64,000 bases of DNA from Anas platyrhynchos. Taxonomy: Eukaryota; Chordata; Aves; Anseriformes; Anatidae. This document shows positions 37,562 through 51,300 of the stretch, one piece after another. Numbering within the stretch: the stretch's first letter is position 1; each line of letters begins with the position of its first letter. Location: NCBI RefSeq assembly GCF_047663525.1, contig NC_092590.1, positions 19,528,001-19,592,000 on the forward strand, written 5' to 3'. The notes under the pieces were generated by a model. It ran no database searches, was not told the DNA's origin, and was given only the letters and a program-made list of their open reading frames with translations. Made by a program: the position numbers and the translations under genes.

Positions 37562-37780
37562 GCATAATGAAGGAATTTTTCACTCAGAGGGTGGTGAGGC
37601 GCTGGCACAGGCTGCCCAGAGAAGCTGGGGGTGCCCCATCCCTGGAGGTGCCCAACGCCAGGCTGGATGGGGCTTTGGGCAGCCTGGCCTGGGGGGGTCC
37701 CTGCCATGGCAGGGGGGTGGCACTACATGATCTTTAAGGCTCCTCCCAACCCAACCCATTCTGTGGTCCTGTGAAGTGCC
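37562..37780 (+). mobile_element. CR1 LINE 3' fragment, + orientation
   Basis: The sequence follows the CR1 3' end: tcactcagagggtggtgagg, then gctggcacaggctgcccaga, ccctggaggtgcccaacgcc, ccctgccatggcagggg and atgatctttaaggctcctcc. It ends in caacccaacccattctgtgg, next to the usual octamer-type tail. It is 5' truncated, as most CR1 copies are. It carries no intact ORF. Confidence 0.92.
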
Positions 37781-40207
37781 TCTACTGAAGTTGTGTCCCA
37801 GCAGCTCTGCACCCTGTCCTATTGATGGTGTTACCTTCCAGTTTTACAGTACACGTGGGGCAGAAGGTGCAGCCAGGGCGTAACTTTTCGTATTTTACCT
37901 CAGAGATGTCTGCGCTGACGTTTACCTGTTAGTTCACAAGGTTGCAGGCAGCACAGAGACAATAGGTTTTTGTATGTGCCAATTTACGGTAGCTAGGCGT
38001 GGAGGCGTACACAAGAACATATTCTCAGTCTTTGCTTATTCTCAATTATTAGATATCTTGGATGGGGAAAGCTCATGACCTCTAAAAAAAATTGTGCTAA
38101 AGTTATATTTAGTCATGTTTATTCTCAAGAACGCTGTACAGAGGCAAATATTTCTAGCTTACCCAATACTCTTAAAAAAGCTATTACAGTATGTAGATTT
38201 AATGGTGTCTGATAGCACAAGGCATGTGAGGGAGGGCTTTCAGATCAGTTAAAACTTAGCATCTGTAAGGTAGTGTAAAAAGGCATTAGCAAGTAGCTGT
38301 CAGGTAAATCTCGGATGTTCTTGAGAATCTGACCGCTTTGTTGCTCCCGTGGGAGCTGCTGAACAGTCAGATCTTTGTAAAGGCAGTCTTCAAGCAGAGT
38401 TACAACCATGACTCTGTAATCTTATGTGAAAATTATAGTCTTCTGTTAAGTGGTGGAAGAGTCAGCTCTGTGCTCCTCGCTGAAATGCGGCTGGCGAGGT
38501 TTTGCACTCAGTGTTGCGAAGAGGATCAAAGCTTTTCAGATAGAGCTTCGTAAATCCAATGACAAGGCTCAAGAGGGTCTTAGGTTTGTATAAATGATGA
38601 GCGCAGCTGTGTTTAAGGCTGAAGACATTGCAGACTCTGCAACCTGTGGGCTTTGTACTGAAATACCTTCCACCATGCCACAAACACTTTGAGTTTCAAT
38701 CCGGTCTGTGTTATGTGCCCGGATAGTAGGAACTGGCCTGTGCCAGCCGGGACCAGTTGAGAGCACAGAATGTAGCAGCTGCTGCGGTAACTCCTGGCCC
38801 TAGCAGTTAGAAATTTCAGCAGTGGTGCTCGGGTGCTGCTGAGGATGCCCTCAAACTTCTCTTCTGAAACTGGCAGACTGGTTGCGAGTCCTGCAGAGGA
38901 AGCTCGTGCTGTACCACTTGTCCTACCGACAGCAGCAGAAGCTCTGAAAACCAGGAGGAGATCCCGGTGCCCTTGTCTGAGGATGGTTTGCAGGGAAGCT
39001 TCTTCAGCACAGTGCAGAATTATTCATTGAGAATATTCAAACCTGTGATGAATCTTCCCGTAATTTTGTTTTGCATATATGATTAAGCAGCGTTGGCCAA
39101 AAGCCTGGTGACAGCACAGGGCTCTGGAATGTTTCCCTGTTGCTTGAGCAGTTTATTCATGTTAGCTTACTTCCGTGAGCATAATCACTCCTTTTAAAGT
39201 CCTCCCAAACTCAGGAGTGCCGCCACTATTGGGCAAGCTGAAATTATACACGCTGCAGAGAGAAGGGTGGGTATGTTGCCACTCAACCTCTCCTTCAGAG
39301 GAAGTGAAAAGATTTTGCCCCAGCCCTAATTTCTACATTAAAGAAGTTGAAAATTGTCAGTACGTGCCTTCTGCAGTGAGGAAGGAGCATCTTGCTGGAC
39401 AACGTGTCATTAATGCTATGATGTCTTTGGCCTGTTATGCCCGAAGAGCACAACAAGTGCTTGGAGGAGGCTTGCTGACAGAGTGCACTCTTCAGTCACA
39501 AGTGCTTAACTCAGAATCGGAAGCAGGGATCAAAAAGCATTCCCTCTTTCCTCCAAATGCTTGAGCTGTGTTTTAGTCACGGTGAGGAACCCAGGTGATG
39601 TGACCTAGTTTATTAACACGGCCACGCAAACAAAAATGCAGCACTTGATCTTGTCCTCGAGACAGGGCCGCCGCCGCAGAGCAGAAGGTTTCCGTGCCTC
39701 AGGCCCATGAGAATGGAGGTAAGATCCTTTACTTTGCAGCCCCGTTTCTGTTGTGGCATGAATTGAGGGATGAGGAGCAAGCTTCTTGGAGCCTACCAAG
39801 CTCCATCCAAAACTGGTCTCACCAAAGGCAGTGGGACTCCTTTTTGGCTAAGGAACAGATGCTGAATGTGACCAGAGATACTGGCGGAGCGTTGTCACCG
39901 CTGGCACAACACCCCAGAGCTGGTGCAAATGTCCAGTGAGAAACCTGATGCTGGGGAGTGGAAATCAGTGCTGCTTTTTCTGCAACAGAAGGTAAGGGAG
40001 AAGAAGCAGTCCTGCTAAGAGCAAAAGGCTTGACTTGCCTAAATAACCTTTTTTTTCAACTCTGAAACAAACAGAAAAACATCAGTAAAACATGTCAGTG
40101 CTCGGTCATCTCCATGAATTCTGTGTTTACATGGAAAGGGCGACGAACCATTTTAAGAATGGAAGTGCTTTGCCTGATATTTTTTTTTGCAAGGAATGTC
40201 CAGCTTT

Positions 40208-40285
40208 GGGCGTTACTTTAATAAAAATAATTCCTGGTCTTTTTATGGAATACCTAAACTCTGGGCGTTACTTTAATAAAAATAA
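40208..40285 (+). repeat. Direct repeat, 23-bp units 55 bp apart
   Basis: The unit gggcgttactttaataaa plus aataa occurs at 40208-40230 and again, identical, at 40263-40285. The sequence between them is not a full second copy, so this is a partial tandem duplication. Each unit carries AATAAA. Confidence 0.9.
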
Positions 40286-43200
40286 CCCCGAACTCCAAGA
40301 TTAACAGAATTGCTAAAAGTGCTCAATAAGAAAAAACAAACTGAATTTGGAATTTCTGAACCAAGCCCTCGAAAGCAATTTGTGGCAGAACTCCAAAAAG
40401 AGGGGGAAAAAAAACTGAGCTCATTTTATACAATAGCTATATGCTTTTATTCTTAGTTATAACTTGACACTTTGAAAAGAGATTCTCCCCTCACAGGAGC
40501 CTAGGAATGAGATGTTTGTGGAGAACGGGGTTTAATTTTAATCTAACTGTAACATGGATTGAAAATCCTCAGAGGGGCTGCTCAAATTCGGGATTTGCTG
40601 AAAGTGGAGTCAGAGAAAACGCTGTCCGTGTGTACGCATGAATGAAAACTTCTTCAAAGTAGTTCCCTTCGGTTTCCATCAGGCTGTCAGACTCGCACGT
40701 GCTGTATCTGGTTTTAGATATCTATGATGTGTAAAAGGCACTGCTGGATCTATCGCTTGCTTCTGAGAGAGACCCCAGTTAGGACAAGATTACAGAAACA
40801 TTTGTTGTTTTTATAACAGAAGAGAAAGAGTATTTTGAAAAGACTCGGCCAGCAGCAGGAGGGCTGTATCACTTTCCAAAATATCCTCCGGATCATCCCG
40901 AAAACACAGCTTGTAACGTGCTTTTGACTGACGGCGTAGGGTGTGAAGCATAAATTCCTGGGTAGGAAAGATGGCTGTTGGTTGTGCAACGGGAGCCTCC
41001 ATGTGATCTCGTTATTTATGGCGCTTCTCTCAGATGTCTTTCTGTGAATAGCACAGCTGCTGCGAACCTGACCTGGCGCGGAGTGCCCGCTGCATTTCAG
41101 CCGCTCCGTTTTACTGCTGCTCAGACCGCGCTCCCGTGAGCAGTGTCACAACCAACTTCGGTGGTGACCCCGGCTGTAAAAACGTAGCTCGGGGAACCCT
41201 TCTGCTGACTGCTGCAGAGCTGGAAGGAAGAAAGGGAGAAATTGTTCATCCAGAGCTTTGGCTGGTGGGAGTTAGGGTGCAATAGTCGAAGGCATCCAAT
41301 TTCTTTATACTGTAACATCAGAGAAAGGGCGGAGTGATAGCAGAGGAAAAAGACTCGCTTTTTCTTTGCACAGGGGAGTTGGGAGGGTGGAGGCAGAGGC
41401 TCAGGCTTTTCCAGTCTTATCTCTTCTTTGTGATCATCTCACTAAATGACAGCAACAGTTGTTTATAGGAACTTTCCCTCCCTTTGGTGATGAACTGTGG
41501 CTTGCCTTGTGCTTGGTGTGTGGCAGAGCCATCGCTACCTAGATCCAAATCTACGGTCAGATAAGGCTTGGAATAACTGGTGTTTGTAGCACAGCTAAAT
41601 AACCGAGTTCACATGATCTGTAAGTGGCCAGCAGATTTTTTTCGTAGGCAAAGTATGTACTGCTTGTATTGCACATTTATTTAAAGCTATTATTAGCGCA
41701 ACAGATTGAGAATTCCAGCAGCCAAAAATACCTTTGTTGAGTCCATTAAAAGATTTCCTTACCAAAACTGTGCTTTTGTATCTGACAAACAGAAAGTATC
41801 ACACCTTTTTCGCTTGAAACTCAGTGACGACCCGAAGCAGTAAAAGTATTTATTGCACTTCAGGCCTCTGAGATTGCTTTTGCCAGTGCTGATGGGAGAA
41901 TAGTTCTCTGTCATTACTGTCTTCTCTTCCAACCTCAGCAAATCCTGACATGCCAAGTGCAAACCGCTGATCAGAGGTCCTGGAGAAGCCGGTGTGGCTG
42001 TGCTCTGAAACTTGTGGCTTGGACTGCAGCTTGAGTGGGTTGCCTAAGAGCATCGTGGAAGTACTCAGCTCAGCCTTTACAGATGTGAGCTGGAAGAACG
42101 GGAAGGCATTCACTCTAGAAAGGAAGTATTAAGATCAGTGCTCGGGAGCAGAGTCTAGCAGTGCTGTGTGCCTGTTAAACATCACGGGGGAGTCACTGAG
42201 GGTGTGCAACGGAGCAATTTAGCTGCTGTTGTGGGGCCTGTGATTTCGTTGGCTCCGGTCAGTAGATGGTAGACCTGTAGAGAGGAAAAAGCTGCACAGG
42301 GCGGCTTTATTCAATGAGCTGACGGTTGCCAAACGGTGCCTGTACCGGTGCTGTTAGCAGTGTTTTGATCATTAAAGAGCTCCATCTGCTTACAGACCAC
42401 ACGTTAAGGCTGGGACAGGAGTTTCCTCCTGACTGGTTCCTTGCCTGAAGATCCCGCTAAAGAGGGATGAAAAGGTGTAATTTCCTTTTTGTTTGAGGCA
42501 AAGAACTATCCTCTAGCCCTAATTCGCCAGTTCCAAACCCATAATCAAAACACTTGTGGTAAAACAGTGTGGTGTTTCTCAGAGGTGCCATAAAAACTCT
42601 TTCATCTCTTTGGAGGGCTGTGAGATACTCCTGTGAGATATCATCCAGACCTCCTCTTTCTCTCCTGAGGACTTAGGGGTTAGCAACATGTGGTCAGGCA
42701 CCCGAAGTTCTAGCTCCAGGGGCTGGGAGAGGAAAACACAGCCCACATTACTGAGAGGAGGACTGTGTTTTGGGGGGCCGCAACCTCGAGGCTGCTTTAA
42801 CGTTCTCTCTCCCTCTGCTGCTTGTATGTGTTGCTATCATTTTTGTTTGCACCAAACTTCTGTTGAGTGAAGGTGTGGCTTTATACCTTGATGCCTCTTG
42901 CAAGTTAGCAGGAATGGCAGTGACTAATGGCCCTGGGGCTGTAGTGAGTACTTGGCGTAATAATCCCAATATAATCCCCATGAGCACATCCTCAGCTCGT
43001 CCCTAAGGAGTGACCCAGGCTGATCACTCCTCCAGTTCCTGCTCGACCTTGGGAAGCCCGGGATGGCGTGCTGCTTCTCTGTTCTTTGAGAACTGAATTT
43101 CTCAACATCTCAGGGGGGTTCAGAGAGCACAGCACTGGGCGAAACAGTTTGCTTCTAAGGGTGGCAGATCTTAGGTGGAAAAAGTCAAAACGGGGAGTTT

Positions 43201-46200
43201 GTAAGCGGGTAGGGGCTTGTGAAATTCGGATGGAGCTGCAGATCCAGCAGATCTGAGAAACCCTGCTTATAGAAATCTCGCTGGCTAACTAAGAAAGTTG
43301 CTAAATTGCAGCTTAAAGGCCCTCAGATCATGTTCCTACTCTCTACCAGAAAGCAGCATGGCTCGGGTAGCTTTGTGCTGCAAGCCAGCTGGAGCCCCAG
43401 GAAGGGGCAGAGGTGGTTAACAGTTCCCACAGTGCAAGAACAAAGGGATGTTAAATGAAATAGAAAATCAGTACATTTGAAACCGTGTGCAATTATGCCA
43501 CATGATATTATTGAGGCCAAAAGTTTAGTCAGATCCCAAGCAGACCTGGACATTTATATATATGATGACAATAGCCAGAGTTGCGGTAAATAGGATTAAA
43601 AATAAATTAGGGATATAAACCTTCATGCTAATTGATGAGGTCAGGAAGGAATTTCCCCTCTGGGTGAATCGCACCATTGTTCACTCCTGGGAGCTGCTCC
43701 ACCTTCCGAAGCATCTGGTCCTGATCACGATCACGATCACGGTAGGCACAGCTCTCAGGCAGCAGGACCAGAACCTGACCTGTCCTGCCCGGGCAGGATT
43801 TTCTTGAAAAGGATTGAGAGGCTTTTTTTTTTTTTTTTTTTTTTCTCTCTCTCTGAGGCCGCCTATACTGCAGCGTATATCTGCTTTTCCAGCTTCTCCT
43901 TGGTGAAAGGTGACACTTGTTGACTGAGTGCCTTTAAGGAAGCCCCAGAGGACTGCTTGCCAACACGTTGGCCACAGCCCGTGGAAAAGGAAGCTAGTAT
44001 GAGCACCTAAGGCATCACTGTACTGCCCCGTAGATAAAAAGTAGCTCTGTGAGCACCTGAGCTAGTGCAAGTGGGTTTTCTGGCAGCTTCCTCAGTTTTG
44101 GTGGCACAGGGCTTTTGTGGGAGAGGAGCACCTCTGAAATCTCTGTCCTTTTCCATCAGACGTGGTTAAAATTGGCCTAGCAACGTACGTGACTGTGCAC
44201 TGGAAAGTTGGCGTGGTTATTTAAGTGGTGTTTCCTGGGGAAACAAGGAAAAGTACCAGTCCTGCGAGCAAGTTGTTGTGGAATATTTCTCCCCTCAAGG
44301 AAATTAAGTACATGAACAGTTACACCAAATCCTCAAGGCGTGTGTGCCTTTAAAGCATGTGCTGTTCTATCTAAAGACGTTCCCCAAGGTACAAGGGGAA
44401 AGCTTCCTTGCCAAAATATAGTAATTGAATTAATAGCTCGGGAGGTTTCTGTGTTTTGTTATCGAGCTACAAAATTCCACTGCTGGTGTTGGCTGCTCTG
44501 AAGATCAAAGTTAGAAGCCCCAGCCTGCTGCTAATGTTGTCTCTTCAAAAGAAAACCGAAAAATTCCTTGGTTGTTTCAGGCGTCCAGGTGACAGCCGCC
44601 GTCAGATCTTTGTGCCATGGAGGTTCAGCTACAAATATTAATCCTTTCCTGCAGTTCTCTGCACGTAGCAGTGAGCAGCGGGGATGTCTTGTAATCTCTA
44701 TTGTGCAGACGCTGAGTGTAGACACCTGATAAATGAGTGAGGATGCCGATAATTAATTGAATTAATTGTCGCCAGATCGTTGCTGGTGCTCAGAAATGAT
44801 ACGGAGCTGTGATGATTACGAAACAGTGAAATCATGGTTTCTGTTTCTTGTATACAGGGATCATTATGGTAAAAAACTGAGGATCAGTGGGGTGGAAAAT
44901 AATTGGCCGGTTATCTGGGAATGTTCTGGGTGTCCTGCTGACAGGACACGTGTGGCTGCCTCTGCTTTTGTCCTCTAAGCTCTTAAACCTGCGGCGGCTG
45001 CCTTTTCTGAGTAGGGAATAGCGTGTTTGGGGACAGCAGCCGTCGTCACCGAGGCACGGGCTTTCAGAGCTGTTTGCTTCGTAAGCACTTTTGAGGGAAA
45101 GGACTTCTTGAAGAGGTCAGAAATGAGGGAACGCGTATTTTGCTTCGACATACGATCCCTGCGCAGCGCATGCACTGCTGCCCAGTTACTTAACAGCTAT
45201 TGTTCCTGCAGCACCCCGAGCACTGGCAGAGGGTTTCTGGCTTTGACCATCCAAGGCTACGTTATCTACTCTGCTGTAATGTGCAAGAACCGCAGCCAAG
45301 CCTCTCGGTGCAGGGGTAGGACCGTCCCTGCAGCTGTCCCTCCTTGCTAGCAGGACAGCAGCCTCGCTTCGTGGAGAGGAGTTGATGCAGGGCAGCGCTG
45401 TCCTTCCGAGCAAAGTGTGCCAGTGTACAGAGAGTGCTGCTCCTGCAGAAGGAAGGAGGATTTCAGATGGGAGGTGGAATCCTGAGTATTTGAGATGGGA
45501 GCTGATAAGGGGTGGGCTCTGCTCTGCCTCTGCTCGGAGGAGATGTTGGTTCTCGTACTTACTTAGAGACGGCCTTAACCCTAACAGGGAGGGATAAAAT
45601 GGCTTCTGTCTCACAGGGAGCTGGCTCGCAGCCTGGCTTTGCTGCCTGCTTCTTTCTTCTGCACCCCTTGGTCAGTGCTCGGGTAAGATCCCGAGGCAGG
45701 CAGAGGGCTTGGACTGCTCACCCTGGGTGCAGACCGGCCATGTGGCTGCGCTGCCCCGGAGCCATGCCGTGGCTCTTGGCTTTGGGCCCTCTTGATCCCA
45801 GGCTCCGGGCGACAGAAGGTCTGTTGAAATGAAGCATTATTCCCCCATTATGCCGAGGAAATAGGTAGGTGGGGAAGCCCCCTCCACCCCACCCTGCAGC
45901 TTGAGGATGTGATTATGGGGACAAAGGCTGAAAATAGCTTAGGCCTCGATCGCCTTGTAGTGAGAGTGCTGCAATGCAGAGGAAGCGCCTCCTCCACTAG
46001 CTGCAAAGTGTGTGAAAATGCACACGTCCTGTGGATGTTGTATGGCTTTGGGAGCACTGGGGAAACGAAAAAAGAGGCTGGCATCCTCGCTTTTCATCTC
46101 ACCTGTGGGCTAGACCTCTGCTTACTTGTGCAAACAGGTCCTTTGTAAAGATATCTCACGCTGTTCTCGGTACAGGTAGGTCAGTAGGTGGGTCAGCAGC

Positions 46201-48363
46201 TTCCTGCAATGGAGCTGGCTGCTGCAGACGAGTTCAACAGGCTTGGCACCCAAAGAGGCTTCCCACGGTATGTAAGGCTAGCTAGCATGGGATTGCTTCT
46301 GCTCATCCTGCTAGGAACGGAGGCATGGATGAGGAGGTTTCATGATTAGGACGAGGTTTCATGATGAGGAGGTATCATCGGTTACTTACCCCAGATGTGC
46401 CACTAGGTGCTCACGCACCTAGTTTGGTGAAACTTTTGTGAAAGGAAGTCTATTTCCTAAAAGGAACTTGAATGAAAGTTGGGATTTTATTAAAGACACA
46501 GAGGCATATTATTATTCATCTTTCCTTGCTTCATCCCTGTGATGTTTCCTGTTTTGCTTCTTGAGATACAGGTGTCATGATGAGGAGCTTCTCAGAAACA
46601 GAAGTGGATGATGATGAGTGGAGATGAAGAAATCATACATTTAAGAAGTTGGCTCAAGTTTCCGTTACAGGCATGGAAAGTTTCTGAGACCAAGCCATGT
46701 GAGAAGAACATGAGTAAAGAAGAGGGAGATGTAGACCCAGACTAGAAGGGATTGCAGGATTTGAGAGGACGCTGCACAAACATCACGTAGTTTGCTTGCT
46801 TATTCATTCACCTGCACCCCTGGATTGTAATACCTTGCTTGCCTATCTGTTTGGAAGTTGAAAAATCCCCTCACATCTGTGTCTTTAATATAATCATGGC
46901 TTCAAGCTTGTTTTAGGAAGAGTGTAACATCACTGTGGTTTTATTTGTGGATTAGATAGCTGCTGCTTTGCACTTGAATTCCATTTTTTTTTTTTGTTGG
47001 TACATATGTCGAGTAGGGAGAAGATCGGACCATGACAGTTACAAAATAGGAAATCAGGGGTTTTGCTTGCATTTAATAAACAGCCTTTTCCTAAAAACCG
47101 TGACAGGTGCATAGGTCAAAGGAAAAAAAAGATAGTGCTGACCTTCTGATTTGAGTAACCTTATAATATTGTTGTTAAGCTATCCTTAGATAATATAATC
47201 AGATATTAATCAGTTCAGTCTTTTTTTTATTTGACTGTTGCTCTCAAAAACATTTCAGGCAGGTAAGATGTTTTGGCAGGGCTGTGGGGTGTTAAGTGCA
47301 GATTACGCTCTACTGAGTCAAGAGAGAGCTTTTACAGAGGTAGTTACTGGAAAATCTTGGCAGTTACTTGAAGTATCTTCCAAGGAAATACTAGCCATTC
47401 TATCCAGCAAGTTGTAGTAAGTCTCTGATACAGAGTTATTAAGACTTTGATATTTATGTATTTAAAATTTAAACATTAAATATAATTTCCTATATTGAGC
47501 AGTGCTGCTGGTAGAAGCAAAGAGTATCTTTGTTTTTCTTATGAAGTCGTATCTGGCCTTTTATTCTTAATAAAAGGCTGTGGTTATTTTTGCATTCTGG
47601 CTGAATATTTGGCCTTTAAGAGTATATAATTACATGCAAGAGTAAAGCAGTTGTTAAAGGACTGTTTTTTTCTAATGAAAATAGTTTGAAATCATATAAT
47701 TTTTGTTGCTTCAGAATAGATGTGATTAGTGTGTTGGAAACAGTTTTGCAGTGGATATAAAGGGAACAGTTGAGAGACAGTGGCTGAGAATGTGTCCAGC
47801 TATTTTTGTAGATGACTGTTATATTGTAACTCTGGGTTATTTTTCCAATCTCTTTACTTAGATATATCCATATAATTGAACAGCTAAATTACACTGAGAT
47901 AAAAAAGCTGTCTGCACTTCGTAATATTTCTATTTTAAAATAGGTGTTATTGTACTAATTGATAAGTAAACCACAATGACTGTGAGAAAATCCTGGCCTA
48001 TATTATTACTCTCATAGACAATTTAATATGGGATAGTACTGTTTGTATACTATAAAAATGTTTCCATGGATTTTTAGCTGCTGAAACTGAAATCAATAAA
48101 CTTCAGTTACTGTTGTTGACCGGAACAAGCAAACCTGAACATTTCTCTTTTCTTCGCATTACCTCTGACTCTGCGTGCATGTAGTGTTTCCCCGACATTC
48201 TGCCTTGCGTGGTGTGTGCCTTGCTCTGGTGGGGTGCGGGTTTCCGCGTGTTACTTGGGAAGGCTTTTCTGATGGAGAGCTGTGCCTTGGAGTTTGTGCC
48301 ATGAAATTCTCCTTACATGTTCGAGTAAGTCCCAGGATTAGCAGATTAGCCAATGGGACCATT

Positions 48364-48393
48364 TATATATATATATAATACATATATATATAA
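48364..48393. repeat. AT-dinucleotide-rich patch
   Basis: Two TA runs separated by a few bases (tatatatatatataatac, then tatatatataa). It is a simple low-complexity sequence within the intron. Confidence 0.85.
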
Positions 48394-51300
48394 TTTCAAA
48401 CACATTTGTCAGTAACTGATGGTCATGTTTTGAAGTAGTTACATAGTAGTCTCCTGCATACCCAAGCCTCACGTTAGATTAGCAGCCTATTATATAGGCT
48501 ATATATATATTATATTATTTATTCTAGAATCGAATGCGCTTGAGTGAAAAGTATGTTCTAAATTCTGGATTGCTTTGGAGAATGGAAAATGACTTTTGCT
48601 CAATTGAGAAAACTTTAAAACCGAAAAGGATCATGTTTATTTTAAAACCTTGCTATGTCTGATTCAAAGGAAAAAATACTTGCAATATAACCCAAATGTG
48701 TTGTAATCCGTGTAGCCTCTTGTATTACATGAAGTGATTCAACTGAGTTCACATCTGCAGAAGAAAACAAGCAGTTTTCTTTTAAAGAAAACAAAAACTG
48801 AACTGCAGGAGGTAATTGGTTAAACACTTGAAGAAAGTGTTGATTGAAATATTAAGCCCTTTGTGGGAGTGAAGTATTCCACAGTTTCAGAGCAACTGTT
48901 TTCTTCACATCATTTTATTCATCGGTTTCAGTTCAATACATAGTTAATTCAAGGCTGGGGAACTGACTGACAGTTGTAAAAATGGCATAATTAGTTTTCC
49001 CTTTTTAATTTCTGCGTAGAAGAGATACGAGAGGAAATGACTTTGACTGCTGAAGGTCTCAGTGACCAGAAACAACCAGTTATTTATTAATGATAGATTC
49101 TTTGTTTAATGTTTTAAAAGAAAAAATATTTAACTACCCTTTTTCTAAGCATTCGATGTTCTTTACAAGCTCATCCGCTTGCTCATTTATTTTGTGGATA
49201 ACGGTGAATCATTTTTCCTTGCCAGTACCACAAAGGAGGCAGTGGTCCCTTCCAAATCCTACAAGAACTGTGCTTCATGCTTGCCCCTTTTCTCCAGAGG
49301 AACCTCTTCATTTGGCGTTGTCATCATACCTGCCCGCCATAGACCTAATTTTATTTATTTTTTATGTCCTTTTCTCCCTTGGGCACTTGCAGGGCTGTGC
49401 CAAGGTGCACATTCTTCCTGTTGGGCAGGCACAGAGAAGTCCCAGTCCAAGCTGTGGTGAGTGCAGCAGAGTCCTAGCATGGGCAGCTCTGATTTTCACC
49501 CTTCCCCAGAAAGGCAGGGAGGAGGGGAAGGATCCTCCTAGGACCCCCTTTGCTGTTTCTGGTCTCTCTGCAGCATCCATGCTGTCTTTCTTCCTCTGAT
49601 GAGCCATCGGGGTTCTGTAATGCATCACCACCAGCACAGCTTAGCTATAGATGCCTTTTTAAGAGGCTGAGGCACACTGACTGTCGGTGCTGTTAGCCAG
49701 TGCCGTGTACTCGGAGAAATATCTTCTACCTTAATGACTTTATTTTCTCGTTATAGCCGCTATGCCAGCAAGCAGAGAAATTCTAGCTGTTCGAGCTCTT
49801 GCCGGGGAGAATACACTCGCCAGTTCACTGGAGGCAGCGTGTCCCTGCCCCTGCCTCTAGGAATGCTCCATGTTCTCCACCAGGACACGGGCACTGGAGC
49901 GCTGAAACACAGACCCCGATGTTACCAGGGCTTGTTCCCAGGTTAGAAAAACCCCAGATAAAACACGGACCCATCTCTCCACGAGCAGTCCTTCATCTGA
50001 AGGAGCGTCCTTGATGCAAGGTCTGTGACCAACCCGTTATATTAACCTGGCCTGTAGGCCAGCCTTTGGTGAGGTTTGCAGTGCTGGCTCTAGCACAGGA
50101 GCTGCTATGGAGCTCTGGGGGGAAAGAGACCTGTTGGGTGCCAGGTGCTGTTCCTCGTGTGGTCAGGATGTGCTAGGCAGTGCGAGGAGGGAGCTGTCTC
50201 TGGTGGCAGAAGTCCCGTTTGTCTCTTGGTTCTGTCTCCAGACAATATCGGGCCCTGTGTGTGTCATCACCAGGTTCCTAGGGGTAATATTTGGCTCCTA
50301 TTCCAACAAAATAAAGCCATGACCACAGATTTCAGTTGGTGTTTCCTTGGTGTTTCCACCTTTATATCTTTATTACTGCAGCACTCCTAGGAAAAAAAAG
50401 GCAGAAGGTATTGTCCTGATCTACTGCATACCTCTGAGGGTCTCCATCCCTCCTCTCTATATTTATATGGCTGTTTCTTTCCTCCTTCTGGCAGTCAGCT
50501 GGCGCCTTTCAGCAGTGCCTGGTCTGTCATGCTGGACACGCTGATTTTGGAGGATGCCACTGCAGGCCAGCCAGGAGGGTTTGACGTGTCGGTAACTATT
50601 CACTTACTCCAGCTGCCTCTCAAGAGAGAGGGTTGCTGGTCAGGGGAGCCCCAGGGCTCTCTAGTAGCTCAGTGGGAAAGGATTTCACAGCAGCCACCTC
50701 CTGACACCCCACATGAAATGAGATCGGCAGGCAGTTTGGGGCTCGAGGTGTCACATTTCCTTTATCTGAAAATTCCCATTGTTGATTTCTGGCAACTTCA
50801 TTCTGGCTTTATACCAAGGGGATCTGCACAAACCTCTGAATTTGCAAAACGCTGACTGGGTTTCCAAATTGTCACGAGTGTTTCAGAGGCAGTTGTGCTC
50901 TGCGTCCAGTCAGCGAAGCTCCATCATTAGCTCAGGATAACGCTGCTGGAGTTGTCAGCAGCAGCCAGGGCGTTTGGGAACACCTTGCCCACGTTGGATA
51001 CTTCAGGGATGGGGCTGGGGAGGGGAGGTGGCTGGTAAAGCCCAGGGAGACTCTGAGCAGCGGATCGCCCATTCCCTGGTGCTCAGCGTGCACGTAGGAA
51101 GCCCAGGCTCTGGTGAATCAGCCAGAGCTGGGCCAACACAAGTCCTGTTCCCGGCATGAACGGGGGCAGTGCTTGAATCAGCGTTGGCCAAAGCCTTGCT
51201 TCTCCAGAATGGGTTTGCTGCCTTTGAACTCCTCCTGGCTCAGCTCAGGCTTGTGCTGTGGCAGGGGCTGGAGACAGCCTTGCTCCCCAGCCCACGCAGC

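Noticed and set aside
43724-43745. GATCAC triplicate considered as a regulatory palindrome array
   Set aside because: Only three short units. Nothing nearby suggests function, so it is treated as chance simple sequence.
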